From: Pseudooceanicola atlanticus | Lineage (GTDB): Bacteria; Pseudomonadota; Alphaproteobacteria; Rhodobacterales; Rhodobacteraceae | Reading direction: 5' to 3' | Length of the DNA stretch: 64,000 nucleotides | Assembly: GCF_000768315.1 (NCBI RefSeq) | Contig: NZ_AQQX01000001.1 | Location: 372,001 to 436,000, forward strand | Part shown: piece after piece, positions 52,115 to 60,899 of the stretch | How the letters are laid out: every line of letters begins with the position of its first letter | Position numbering within the stretch: position 1 is the stretch's first letter | Notes under the pieces: model-generated | Database searches by the model: none | What the model saw: the letters and a program-made list of their open reading frames with translations, nothing else | Told to the model about the DNA's origin: nothing | Made by a program: the position numbers and the translations under genes

Positions 52115-52867
52115 TCAGGTCGTGCAGACCGAATTGCCCCCATCGGCCAGGATCGACGCGCCGGTGACAAAGCTTGCCTCGTCCGACAGCAGGAAGGCTG
52201 CGACGGCGGCGATCTCCTCAGGCTCGGCAAGACGTTTGAGCGCGTGCAATTGCGCGGCCCAGTCGTGAAAGGCCGGATCGTCCCCTGCCATGGCGGTTTT
52301 CGTGCCGCCGGGCAGGATCGCGTTCACCCGGACGTTCTGCGTGCCCAATTCTACCGCCAGCACCTTGACGAGGCCGGTCACGCCGGCCTTCGCGGCGGCA
52401 TAGGCGCCCATGCCGGGCAGGCCCAGCTCCGGTCCGACGAAGGACGCGGTGAAGAGCAATGACCCGCCCCCGGATGTCGCCAGCAAAGGCGCCTGAGTGC
52501 GGGCCGCGATATGCGCGGCTTTCAGGTTCGTGGCGATGACCGCGTCCCAGCCCGCGCTGTCCGTGTCGATGACGGGCTTTCCGTCCCCGGTGGTGCCCGC
52601 ATTGTTGAACGCGCCGTGCAACCCGCCGAATTCAGCCTCCGCCAATGTGGCCAGGGCTGTCATGTGGTCGGCATCGGTGACATCGCCGGCGCGCGCGATG
52701 ATGCGCCCCCGCGCGCCGCTCAGGGAACCCGCCAAGGCGTTCAGCCGCTCCGCCCCGCGGGCCGTGAGCACCAGGTTCGCGCCCTCGCGTGCGAGGTGGC
52801 GCGCCGTGGCCGCGCCGATGCCGGAGGACGCGCCGGTGATGATGATGGTCTTGTTGTCGAAACGCAT
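52115..52867 (-). CDS. SDR family oxidoreductase
   Basis: A classical SDR of 250 residues. Features are the cofactor motif TGASSGIGAATARHL (11-25), NNAG, the catalytic pair in YAAAK and the C-terminal ILADGGNSV. It is convergent with the thiolase gene. AAAGGAC precedes the start on the minus strand. The substrate is unknown; a link to acyl-CoA metabolism is suggested only by the neighbouring thiolase. The 137-base gap to the map stop has no gene seen. Confidence 0.86.
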   Translation of the reverse strand: MRFDNKTIIITGASSGIGAATARHLAREGANLVLTARGAERLNALAGSLSGARGRIIARAGDVTDADHMTALATLAEAEFGGLHGAFNNAGTTGDGKPVIDTDSAGWDAVIATNLKAAHIAARTQAPLLATSGGGSLLFTASFVGPELGLPGMGAYAAAKAGVTGLVKVLAVELGTQNVRVNAILPGGTKTAMAGDDPAFHDWAAQLHALKRLAEPEEIAAVAAFLLSDEASFVTGASILADGGNSVCTT

Positions 52868-53004
52868 GTCTTGTCCTTTCCTGTGAAGACAGGTCGGGTC
52901 AGATCATGAGCGGGTACGGGCAAACGACCCGGAACCTGCGGTCGCGGACCAGCGGCCATGGCAATGCGCAGGAAACGGGTCGGACAGGTGCCGCAATGGC
53001 CGTG

Positions 53005-53811
53005 TCAGCCGTAGGTCGGGTGGAATTTTCCGGCGGGCGACAGGGTGAAGATGTCGACGCCATCGGCGGTAACGCCGACGGAATGCTCGAACTGCGCCGA
53101 CAGCGACTTGTCCCGGGTCACGGCGGTCCAGTCGTCCGACAGGACCTTGGTTTCGGGGCGGCCCAGGTTCACCATCGGTTCGATTGTGAAGAACATGCCT
53201 TCCTCGAGCACCGGACCGGTGCCGGGGCGGCCGTAATGCAGGACGTTGGGCGGGGCATGGAACACGGTGCCCAGGCCATGGCCGCAGAAATCGCGGACGA
53301 CGGACATGCGGTTCGCCTCGACGAAGGTCTGGATGGCATAGCCGATATCGCCGAACGTGTTGCCGGGTTTCACCACCTCGATCCCGCGCATCAGCGCCTC
53401 GTGGGTGACGTCGATCAGCCGCTCGGCCTTGCGGGACAGTTTCCCGGCCACGTACATGCGGCTGGTATCGCCGTACCAGCCATCGACGATGACCGTGACG
53501 TCGATATTCAGGATATCGCCGTCCTTCAGCTTCTTGTCGCCGGGGATACCGTGGCAGACCACGTGGTTGATCGAGATGCAGGAGGCATGTTGATACCCCT
53601 TGTAACCGATCGTGGCCGAGGTCGCGCCGGCGGCGTTGACCTTTTCCTCGATCAGGCGATCGATCTCTGCGGTGGTCTGTCCGGGAAAGACATGCTCGGC
53701 CAGTTCGTCGAGGATCTGGGCAGCGACCTTCCCTGCCTTGTGCATCCCGGCAAAGTCCGCCTCCTGGTAGATGCGGATACCGTCGCGCGTGATTTGGCCC
53801 TTGTCGTCCAA
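53005..53811 (-). CDS. map: Type I methionine aminopeptidase
   Basis: Removes the N-terminal methionine from nascent proteins. The 268-residue pita-bread-fold enzyme has the expected ligands: His in QHASCISINHVVCHGIP, Asp pair in LNIDVTVIVDGWYGDTSRMY, His in CGHGLGTVFHAPP and Glu in GMFFTIEPMVN. It lies downstream of sfsA on the minus strand with a gap of about 155 bases, so it probably has its own promoter. That gap holds no gene that I can see. Confidence 0.96.
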   Translation of the reverse strand: MDDKGQITRDGIRIYQEADFAGMHKAGKVAAQILDELAEHVFPGQTTAEIDRLIEEKVNAAGATSATIGYKGYQHASCISINHVVCHGIPGDKKLKDGDILNIDVTVIVDGWYGDTSRMYVAGKLSRKAERLIDVTHEALMRGIEVVKPGNTFGDIGYAIQTFVEANRMSVVRDFCGHGLGTVFHAPPNVLHYGRPGTGPVLEEGMFFTIEPMVNLGRPETKVLSDDWTAVTRDKSLSAQFEHSVGVTADGVDIFTLSPAGKFHPTYG

Positions 53812-53967
53812 GCGGTGTCCCTTTCCTCGGTTCAGCGCTTTAGATAAGGCAATTTTCTGCCGTGTTCAACGTGGTGCGATGCTGGACGCATCACGGCTAT
53901 GTGCGCCGTGAAACCTGCCCAAAGCTTGCACAATTCCTGCGGCCGGAGGGCTGCCCCCGGGGCTGGA

Positions 53968-54678
53968 TCAGGAAGTATGCTGGAACGGCAATGCCGGGCC
54001 CAGCCCGATTTCCTCGGGCGTGATCGTGGTCGACAGGCACAGCACCTCGACCCCTGCGGCCAGGGCGGCATCGAAGGCGCGTGCATAGGCGGGGTCGATA
54101 TCGGCGGCGATGGAGACCCGTTCCGCATCGGTGCGCTGCACAAGGAACAGGACCACGGCGCGATGCCCTTCCCCGGTCATGCGCGCCAGGTCCTCCATGT
54201 GGCGCGCACCGCGCGCGGTCACGCTGTCGGGAAACTCTGCCAGGCCGGGGGTGCGGGACAGGGTGACGGACTTGACCTCGACATAGGCCTCGCCGCGCAC
54301 CGGATCGCGCAGCAGGAAGTCGATGCGGCTTTTCTCGGCGTATTTCTGTTCCGGCAGCACCTCGGCATAGCCGGTCAGGGCCTCGACCCCTCCGGCCAGC
54401 AGGGCGTCACGAAGGGTACGGTTGGGGACGGAGGTATCGACCCCGGTGAAATGCCCGTTCTCATGTTCGACCAGCCGCCAGCCATATTTGAGCTTTTTCT
54501 TCGGATCGTCATTGGGTTCGACCCAAATGCGCAGCCCCGGGTCCTTCAGCCCCATCATCGAGCCGGGATTGGCGCAATGGGCGGTGACCTCTGTCCCGTC
54601 GTCCAGCCGGATATCGGCCAGGAAGCGTTTGTAGCGACGTATCAGCCGGGCCGGAACAAGAGGGGTTTGAAAGCGCAT
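53968..54678 (-). CDS. sfsA: SfsA family protein
   Basis: A 236-residue SfsA protein, named from a sugar-fermentation-stimulation phenotype in E. coli; later structural work suggested a nuclease-like fold, and the true role is open. Visible segments are RRYKRFLADIRLDDG, AHCANPGSMMGL, DFLLRDP and the nuclease-like YVEVKSVTLS. It is divergent from the molybdopterin-binding-domain gene across a 55-base gap, and upstream of map on the same strand. Confidence 0.94.
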   Translation of the reverse strand: MRFQTPLVPARLIRRYKRFLADIRLDDGTEVTAHCANPGSMMGLKDPGLRIWVEPNDDPKKKLKYGWRLVEHENGHFTGVDTSVPNRTLRDALLAGGVEALTGYAEVLPEQKYAEKSRIDFLLRDPVRGEAYVEVKSVTLSRTPGLAEFPDSVTARGARHMEDLARMTGEGHRAVVLFLVQRTDAERVSIAADIDPAYARAFDAALAAGVEVLCLSTTITPEEIGLGPALPFQHTS

Positions 54679-54733
54679 GGGGCAGGCCTATACCGTGGTG
54701 CAGCCACAAGACAAGACGCCCGAAGGAGGACCG

Positions 54734-55459
54734 ATGCCCAACCCAAGTGCCGCCATGCTGGTCATCGGAGACGAGATCCTCTCGGGCCGGACCCGCGATG
54801 CGAACATGTACTTCCTCGCAGGGGAGCTGACCAAGTCCGGCATCGACCTGAAGGAAGTAAGGGTGGTCAGCGACGATGCCCCGGCGATCATCGCGGCGGT
54901 CAAGGCCCTGTCCGAGGCCTATGACACGGTCTTTACCTCCGGCGGGATCGGGCCGACCCATGACGACATCACCGCCGATTGCGTGGCCGAGGCCTTTGGC
55001 CGCCATATCGATGTGCGTGACGATGCCCGCAAGCTGCTGGAAGATGCCTATGGCAAACGCGGCATCGAAGTGACAGAGGCGCGGCTGCGCATGGCCCGTA
55101 TCCCCGATGGCGCCGCGCTGATCGACAACCCGGTCTCGACCGCGCCGGGGTTCACCGTGGAAAATGTGCACGTGATGGCCGGGGTGCCCGCGGTCTTCGA
55201 GGCGATGGTCGCCTCCGTCCTGCCGACCCTGACCGGGGGCACGCCGCTCACCAGCCAGACCCTGCGCATCATGCGCGGTGAAGGTGACATTGCCGGCCCG
55301 CTGCGCGACCTTGCGGGGACTTACCCCGACCTGTCCTTCGGGTCCTACCCCTTTCAGTCCAACGGTGTTTTCGGGGCCAACGTGGTGGTGCGCGGGTCGG
55401 ACCCGGCGCTTGTGGCCGAAGCGATGACGAAACTGTCCGAGGTCTTTCCCGATGCCTGA
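54734..55459 (+). CDS. Molybdopterin-binding domain protein (CinA N-terminal/MoaB type)
   Basis: A 241-residue protein with a MoCF-type domain (ValIGDEILSGRTRDANMYF in context MLVIGDEILSGRTRD, and TVFTSGGIGPTHDDITADCV). It corresponds to the N-terminal part of CinA without the amidase domain, as in many alphaproteobacteria. The family name as competence/damage-inducible protein does not establish function here. AAGGAGGA before 54734 fixes the start. The stop overlaps the next start by eight bases, so a GNAT protein and an AhpD-like protein follow in the same operon. Confidence 0.88.
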   Translation: MPNPSAAMLVIGDEILSGRTRDANMYFLAGELTKSGIDLKEVRVVSDDAPAIIAAVKALSEAYDTVFTSGGIGPTHDDITADCVAEAFGRHIDVRDDARKLLEDAYGKRGIEVTEARLRMARIPDGAALIDNPVSTAPGFTVENVHVMAGVPAVFEAMVASVLPTLTGGTPLTSQTLRIMRGEGDIAGPLRDLAGTYPDLSFGSYPFQSNGVFGANVVVRGSDPALVAEAMTKLSEVFPDA

Positions 55460-56174
55460 TTACCTGTCTTACCTGGACGCGTCCGAGGCCACCTGGGCGC
55501 CCGAGGAAAAGATCGACCTTGGTCACGTGACCCTGCGCCGGTCGAATGGCGGAGGCAAACGCGTCACCGCCGCGACGGCCAGCGCCGGTGTTACCGACGA
55601 AGAGATCGCGGTGGCGGAAACCCGTATGTACGATCTGGGACAGACGCCGCTGTTTCAGATCCGCGACGGGGACGGCGATCTGGACAACCTGCTGGCCGCG
55701 CGCGGCTATGGCGTTGTCGATCCGACCCATGTCTATGCCTGCGACATTGCCGTGCTGGCGGAAATGGACCACGACGTCGAACAATCCTGTCTTGCCGTCT
55801 GGGAGCCTCTGGCGATCCAGCTGGAATTCTGGCGCGACGGCGGCATTGGCGCGGATCGTATCGCCGTGATGGAACGCGCGGTGGAGCCGAAGACGGCGCT
55901 GATAGGACGGCACGAAAATTCGCCCGGTGGCACCTGTTTCGTGGCTGTGTCGAAGGACATCGGTGTCATGCACGCGCTGGAGGTCATTCCGGCCTCTCGC
56001 CGGGCGGGCATGGGCCGTGCGATGACGATCCAGGCCGCGCAATGGTCGCAGAAGAACGGCGCGAGCCATTTCTGCGTCCTCTGCACCGAGGCGAACACGG
56101 CCGCCAATGCGCTTTATACCGGGCTCGGGATGGAGCGCGCGGGCGGCCATCACTACCGTATCAAGGAGAGCTGA
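55452..56174 (+). CDS. GNAT family N-acetyltransferase
   Basis: A 240-residue GNAT enzyme. The acetyl-CoA site is in the C-terminal part: SRRAGMGRAMTIQAAQW, followed by LCTEANTAANALYTGLGME. The N-terminal half is a second, degenerate GNAT-like lobe. The substrate is unknown. It overlaps the preceding gene by eight bases and is followed by an AhpD-like gene after one base, which supports an operon. Confidence 0.85.
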   Translation: MPDYLSYLDASEATWAPEEKIDLGHVTLRRSNGGGKRVTAATASAGVTDEEIAVAETRMYDLGQTPLFQIRDGDGDLDNLLAARGYGVVDPTHVYACDIAVLAEMDHDVEQSCLAVWEPLAIQLEFWRDGGIGADRIAVMERAVEPKTALIGRHENSPGGTCFVAVSKDIGVMHALEVIPASRRAGMGRAMTIQAAQWSQKNGASHFCVLCTEANTAANALYTGLGMERAGGHHYRIKES

Positions 56175-56175
56175 G

Positions 56176-56748
56176 ATGACACGTTCGGACATGCCGACCG
56201 CACTCGACCTGCCCATGGTCGATCCGTTGCCCGAGAAGACGCAGAAGTATTTCGACATCTGCATGGACAAGCTGGGCATGGTGCCGAACGTGCTGCGCGC
56301 CCATGCCTTCGACATCGACAAGCTGAACGCCTTTACCGCGCTCTACAACGACCTGATGTTGGGCGACAGCACCCTCAGCAAGCTTGAGCGCGAGATGATC
56401 GCGGTGGTCGTGTCCTCGATCAACCGCTGCTTCTACTGTCTGACCGCCCATGGTGCGGCAGTGCGCGAATTGTCTGGCGATCCCAAGCTGGGCGAGATGA
56501 TGGTGATGAACTACAAGGTCGCCGACCTGGACCCTAAGCAACGCGCCATGCTGGATTTCGCGGCCCTGGTGACCAAGGAAAGCAGCGCTGTCGAAGAATC
56601 CGATCGGCAGAAGCTGCGTGATGTCGGGTTCAGCGACCGCGACATCTGGGACATCATCAACGTGGCCGCGTTCTTCAACATGACCAACCGGGTGGCCAGT
56701 TCCACGGATATGCGCCCCAACGACGACTACCACGCGCAGGCCCGCTGA
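56176..56748 (+). CDS. AhpD-like peroxidase-related protein
   Basis: A 190-residue all-helical protein of the AhpD/carboxymuconolactone decarboxylase superfamily. The redox pair Cys85-x2-Cys88 with His92 is in INRCFYCLTAHGAAV, the signature of the peroxidase-related (uncharacterised) branch. It may act as a thiol peroxidase or disulfide relay. AAGGAGAG precedes the start at 56176. It follows the GNAT gene directly and is followed after four bases by an OmpA-domain gene. Confidence 0.9.
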   Translation: MTRSDMPTALDLPMVDPLPEKTQKYFDICMDKLGMVPNVLRAHAFDIDKLNAFTALYNDLMLGDSTLSKLEREMIAVVVSSINRCFYCLTAHGAAVRELSGDPKLGEMMVMNYKVADLDPKQRAMLDFAALVTKESSAVEESDRQKLRDVGFSDRDIWDIINVAAFFNMTNRVASSTDMRPNDDYHAQAR

Positions 56749-56752
56749 ACGG

Positions 56753-57712
56753 ATGCGGTTAGCGGTCGGGCTTTTGCTGGGGGGCTGCGTACTGGCCGGT
56801 GCCGCGCGCGCCTACGAGCCGACGGCGCTTCCCGGCACCGCGACCGCGCTGTTCGAAACAACCAGCCCGGCGGCATCCGTGGTGCTGCCGCTGGGCCGGT
56901 ACATGGACGGAAGCCTGCCGCAGATCGAGGTCGAGGGCCAGCTGCGCCGCCGCAGTTGGGAGATCGGGTCGTCCGGCATGACGACCTTGCAGATCCTGCG
57001 CCCCCTGCGGCGGGAGTTGGACGCCCAGGAGTACGAGATCATCCTGGATTGTGCGGCCGCGGCCTGTGGGGGCTATGATTTCCGCTATGAGATCCCGGTC
57101 CTGCCGGCGCCCGAAATGTACGTGGACCTGTTCGATTTCCGTGTCCTGACGGCAAAGCGCGAGGCCGGGGGGACGACCGAATATGTCTACATCCTGGTCA
57201 GCCGAGGCCGGGCGCGCGGCTTTGTCCAGGTCTACGATGTCGTCGTTGCCGATCCGGGTCAGCCCGCCCAGACCAAGGCCGTCGGCGAAACCCCGGTCGC
57301 ACAGACGGCACCTGGCCCGTCCACCGTCGCGGCGGCAGGTTTGATCGACCGGTTGCGGCGCACCGGCCACGTGGTTCTGTCGGACCTCGAATTCGCCTCC
57401 GGTGCCGATGAACTGACCGACCGGGAATCGCAGAGCCTCGCCACCCTGGCGGAGTTCCTGAAGGGGAACCCGGCCCGCATCATCGCGCTCGTCGGACATA
57501 CCGATGCGGTCGGGTCGCTCGATGCCAATATCGCCTTGTCGCGGCGGCGGGCGGCATCGGTACGGGCGACTCTGCTGAACCGCTACGGAGTATCTGGCCA
57601 ACAGGTCACGGCCCACGGCACCGGCTATCTCGCGCCGCTGTCCAGCAACCTGACCCCGGACGGACGCGAGATGAACCGTCGGGTCGAGGCGATCTTGCTG
57701 GCGGCCGAGTAG
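56753..57712 (+). CDS. OmpA-domain envelope protein
   Basis: A 319-residue exported protein. A signal peptide (1-20, LLLGGCVLAGAARA) precedes a unique beta-rich region (about 25-170, including the Cys pair in CAAAACGGYD) and a Pro/Thr-rich linker. The C-terminal OmpA domain (about 205-318) has LSDLEFASGADELTD, ALVGHTDAVGSLDANI and NRRVEAI. It should bind peptidoglycan. The Cys in GGC near residue 12 is not a good lipobox because the signal continues past it. It is the last gene of the operon from 54734, followed by a 121-base gap. Confidence 0.87.
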   Translation: MRLAVGLLLGGCVLAGAARAYEPTALPGTATALFETTSPAASVVLPLGRYMDGSLPQIEVEGQLRRRSWEIGSSGMTTLQILRPLRRELDAQEYEIILDCAAAACGGYDFRYEIPVLPAPEMYVDLFDFRVLTAKREAGGTTEYVYILVSRGRARGFVQVYDVVVADPGQPAQTKAVGETPVAQTAPGPSTVAAAGLIDRLRRTGHVVLSDLEFASGADELTDRESQSLATLAEFLKGNPARIIALVGHTDAVGSLDANIALSRRRAASVRATLLNRYGVSGQQVTAHGTGYLAPLSSNLTPDGREMNRRVEAILLAAE

Positions 57713-57749
57713 GCGGTCACTGGCCACAGGCCTAACCAGGAAACAGTTC

Positions 57750-57779
57750 AAAAAAGAAAGGCCCGGCGAAGGGCCGGGC
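57750..57779 (-). terminator. Intrinsic terminator of the LysR-type gene
   Basis: Read on the minus strand, GCCCGGC (57779-57773) pairs with GCCGGGC (57767-57761) around a five-base loop, and is followed by CTTTCTTTTTTG. This ends the LysR-type transcript and probably also blocks read-through from the OmpA gene. Confidence 0.75.
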
Positions 57780-57833
57780 TCAGGTAGCCTGACGAACAGG
57801 CGGGGGGGAAGGAAACTCAATCGGTGAGGTGTC

Positions 57834-58739
57834 TCACCACTTGTCGGGGCCTTTTTCGGCAAAGCTCCGGACAAGGAAATCGATGAAGGCGCGAACCTTG
57901 GGCTGGGTGAACCGGCCCGGCGGGTAGACAGCGTAGATGCCCTGAGTTTCGACCGGCAGATCGGGGATCGCGTCGATCACCAGCCCCTGATCCATCGCAT
58001 CCGCATAGAGGAACGAGGGCAGGTAGGCGATGCCGAGGCCCGAAATCGCGGCGTTCAGCAGGGATTGCCCGTCATTCACGCTCAGCCAGCCGGCGGTGCG
58101 CACCTGGCGTTTTTCACCCGAAGGCGCGGTCAGCTTCCAGACGTTGCCGGAGGCCTGCGAGGAATAATGCAGCAGTTTGTGATCGTTCAGATCGTCGATC
58201 TTCTGCGGGCGGCCGTATTTCTCGAAGTATTCCGGGCTGGCGATCATGCGCTTGGCGGTCTCGGTCAGCTTGCGGGCCCGCAGGGTGCTGTCTTCCAGCT
58301 CGCCGATGCGGATGGCCATGTCGAAACCTTCCGAGATCAGTTCGACGTAGCGGTTGTTCAGCACCATGTTGACGGTGATGTCCGGGAATTCGGCCAGGAA
58401 TTCACCCAGCACCGGGCTCAGATGATTGACCCCGAAATCCGTGGCGACCGAGATGCGCAGCAGGCCTGAGGGCGCAGATTGCATCGAGGTGACCAGTGCG
58501 TCGGCCTCTCCGGCGTCGTTCAGGACGCGGCGGGCCCGGTCGTAATAGGCAAGTCCGATCTCGGTCGGTGAGACGCGGCGGGTCGTGCGGTTCAGCAGAC
58601 GGGCCCCCAGACGTGCCTCGAGCGAGGAGACGTGTTTCGAGACAGCGGATTTCGAAATCCCCATCTTCTTGGCCGCGTCGGTGAACCCACCTTGATCCAC
58701 GACCGTCGCGAAAGCTTCCATTTCTGTCAGACGGTCCAT
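57834..58739 (-). CDS. LysR family transcriptional regulator
   Basis: A 301-residue LysR regulator. The N-terminal helix-turn-helix (1-60) has TEMEAFATVVDQGGFTDAAK and KMGISKSAVSKHVSSLEARL. The C-terminal effector domain spans about 88-295. It belongs to the branch that uses broad consensus repeats of GILV-type effector folds, often called the CrgA/DsdC-like group, but the effector is unknown. No divergent target gene is next to it; the 164-base upstream gap holds only a weak GGAAAC/GTTTCC dyad at about 58860-58880. Confidence 0.93.
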   Translation of the reverse strand: MDRLTEMEAFATVVDQGGFTDAAKKMGISKSAVSKHVSSLEARLGARLLNRTTRRVSPTEIGLAYYDRARRVLNDAGEADALVTSMQSAPSGLLRISVATDFGVNHLSPVLGEFLAEFPDITVNMVLNNRYVELISEGFDMAIRIGELEDSTLRARKLTETAKRMIASPEYFEKYGRPQKIDDLNDHKLLHYSSQASGNVWKLTAPSGEKRQVRTAGWLSVNDGQSLLNAAISGLGIAYLPSFLYADAMDQGLVIDAIPDLPVETQGIYAVYPPGRFTQPKVRAFIDFLVRSFAEKGPDKW

Positions 58740-58903
58740 TTCCCTAACCTTTCTGCCTCAAGTTCCATTCTCGTTGGCATCAGGTTATCGGGGGCAAATC
58801 AGGCACAAAGGCGGCAGCTGATCGTCAATTGAAGGGTATTGTCTGGATCGTTCGTCCGCTGGAAACAGGGAAACAAGCCGTTTCCTGCCACATTTCGCCC
58901 GAT

Positions 58904-59275
58904 CTAGGCGGTTTCGACGCAATGTCGACGAAATGCCCGCTTCAGCAGGTCCAGTTCCTCGCGCAACAGGTCGATCTCGGCCCGGATTGTTTCGTCGGCG
59001 ACCTCTCCGGCGATGATGGCGAAACTGTCGATGACCTCTCCGGTATTCTGTTCGAGGATGGAGATTGTCTGAATTCCATCACTCACCATCTGCGGGGGAA
59101 TCGAGAATTTCAGCTGCCATAGCCCGTCCGCCGCCGGGGTGACCGTGATGTCTTCCAACGGGCGGTCACGGAACTGCACCTCGATGCCGGGTGTGACGCC
59201 CGATGGCACGTCCGAGATCACGCCCTCCCAGACGCCATTGGCCAGCCGGGTCTTGTTCACCTTCAGAACGCTCAT
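58904..59275 (-). CDS. Small protein with C-terminal coiled coil, unknown function
   Basis: A 123-residue protein without signal peptide. The first 90 residues look like a beta-sandwich (ANGVWEGVISDVPSGVTPGI, then FRDRPLEDITVTPAADGLWQ). Residues 92-118 form a heptad-rich helix (RAEIDLLREELDLLKRAFRR). I do not recognise a family. It lies nine bases after the stop of the next minus-strand gene upstream (59285-60058), so the two are an operon and the products may interact, with the coiled coil serving for oligomerisation. Confidence 0.75.
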   Translation of the reverse strand: MSVLKVNKTRLANGVWEGVISDVPSGVTPGIEVQFRDRPLEDITVTPAADGLWQLKFSIPPQMVSDGIQTISILEQNTGEVIDSFAIIAGEVADETIRAEIDLLREELDLLKRAFRRHCVETA

Positions 59276-59284
59276 CGTTCCCCC

Positions 59285-60058
59285 TCACATTTCCGCCCGC
59301 GGGCAGCGGGCAAAGGTCAGGTCCCGCACCACCACCTGGTTCATCTCGGGGCCTTCGAAGATCAGATCGAGCCAGGCTTTCTCGACCCGTTTCTCGTTCA
59401 GGTTGGTGTAAGCCATGTCGAATTCGACGACGACTTCCTTCTGGTTCAGTGGCAATTCGCGAACGACCTGTTCGGTGTTCGGCCCGTGCACCACGTTCAG
59501 ACGGCCAAAGATCTCGAGCGGCTTTTCGGTCTCGACGATGGCCGAGACGCGGATCAGGTGGGACTTTGTCAGCCCCGTGATCGCGTCCTTGGGCAGGTTG
59601 ATCACCAGCGACAGGAACGATCCGTCAAAGGCGAAAACGTCCATCCGCAGGCCATAAGGCGCCAGGTCTTCCTCCCGGCGGTTCCTCAGCTGGCGCAGGC
59701 TCAGCTCGGAATAATTGCAATCGTGGAAGAGCGTGATCTCCTCGCCCAGCTTGGATTGGCTGGGCACGGATGCCAGCCCCTTGACCGGCAGGGGCCCGCG
59801 CCACAGCTCGGGCCGCCAGGACCAGTCGGTGCCGTGGGGGGTGGGAAAGATGTTCAGCCCTTCCATGGGCAGCGCCAGCCGCCCCTCGGCCACGTATAGC
59901 AGGTCGTCCAGCTGGGTCTTCAGCGCGCGGGCTTTGTTCCGGCTGTCACGCAGCGTCGGCAGGTCCATCTTGCGGGCGCGTTTGGCGCGGTCGCTCCAGA
60001 AGGTCATTTCCCGCTGGGCCAGCATGCTTTGCAGATAGGGCTTCAGGGCCTTCAACAT
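59285..60058 (-). CDS. Conserved protein of unknown function (DUF6478-like)
   Basis: A 257-residue soluble protein. An N-terminal helical part (LKALKPYLQSMLAQREMTFW, then SDRAKRARKMDLPTLRDS) precedes a beta-rich region ending VVRDLTFARCPRAEM. I recall a Rhodobacteraceae-restricted family now called DUF6478, but this is from memory. The start at 60058 is set by the loss of a plausible coding signal upstream: the extended frame would overlap the lipoprotein gene on the same strand out of phase. It is followed by the coiled-coil protein gene. Confidence 0.7.
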   Translation of the reverse strand: MLKALKPYLQSMLAQREMTFWSDRAKRARKMDLPTLRDSRNKARALKTQLDDLLYVAEGRLALPMEGLNIFPTPHGTDWSWRPELWRGPLPVKGLASVPSQSKLGEEITLFHDCNYSELSLRQLRNRREEDLAPYGLRMDVFAFDGSFLSLVINLPKDAITGLTKSHLIRVSAIVETEKPLEIFGRLNVVHGPNTEQVVRELPLNQKEVVVEFDMAYTNLNEKRVEKAWLDLIFEGPEMNQVVVRDLTFARCPRAEM

Positions 60059-60152
60059 CTCTTGCCTGTCGTCTTTGCTCTTGGCCTCTTGAACGGCGCT
60101 TGCGGATTTATGGCACGCTTTGGTGGATGCCCAAAACGTTGAATGGAAGAAA

Positions 60153-60899
60153 TCAGTCGTTTTTGTCGCTGGCTGCGTCAGTTTCGGGCGGCGTTTCGTT
60201 CTGCGTGGCGAGTTCGGCCTTCGCGCCGCTTTCGGATGCCGCGCGGATTTTGTCGGCAAAGCGCATCAGCAGGTTGCGGCCCTGCATCGTCGTCGCCGCG
60301 CCACCGGGGGTCGAATAGGCCGCCAGCCCCACGGCATGGCCGTTCAGATGCATCACGCCGCGCCAATGCACAGGATCGGCCAAGTCGGTCGCGTGATCGC
60401 CGCCTTCGCCCAGCTGTACCATCGCGATGCCGCTTTCCACGGAATAGAACATCATCGGCGCCGGACCGAAGGACGCGACCAGGCTGTCCGCCGAGGGCAG
60501 GGGGGTATCCCCGTCGATCTGCACGACGGATGCGGTCAGCACCGAGAGAGAGCTGACGCCGCTCACCTCGCCCGACCGCAGCAGGTCGCATTGCGCCAGC
60601 AGCGCGAATTGCCGCTTGCCGCCCGATCTGAGCGATCCACCGTCGATGCAATATCCTGCGGGCCCCTGGATCACGATCTGGCCACTGGCCAGCCGTGCCT
60701 CCTTCAGCGGCGCGACGCCGCGGGGGCGGAGCAGGCCGGACAGGGTGGGCTTGGCCTTCGCCCCTTCCTGCCCGGTCTCGATGCCCTGCACGTCGGGCAG
60801 GCAGCCGCCTGTCAGGACAAGCGCAGCCGCAAAGAGCAAGGCCGGGAGGCCCTTTCGGCTCCCGGCCCCGTCATGTCGATCAGAGATCGGCGTAGACAT
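60153..60899 (-). CDS. Predicted lipoprotein of unknown function
   Basis: A 248-residue protein with an extended N-region, a hydrophobic signal and a lipobox-like LTGGC near residue 33. The mature part has a conserved-looking core ([20 protein letters not shown] and a Cys pair), [13 protein letters not shown] and a polar C-terminal tail ([14 protein letters not shown]). The start is taken at the second ATG (60899), which overlaps ilvD by 20 bases; an ATG at 60917 is possible. It is downstream of ilvD on the same strand and may be co-transcribed with it. Confidence 0.72.
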   Translation of the reverse strand: MSTPISDRHDGAGSRKGLPALLFAAALVLTGGCLPDVQGIETGQEGAKAKPTLSGLLRPRGVAPLKEARLASGQIVIQGPAGYCIDGGSLRSGGKRQFALLAQCDLLRSGEVSGVSSLSVLTASVVQIDGDTPLPSADSLVASFGPAPMMFYSVESGIAMVQLGEGGDHATDLADPVHWRGVMHLNGHAVGLAAYSTPGGAATTMQGRNLLMRFADKIRAASESGAKAELATQNETPPETDAASDKND

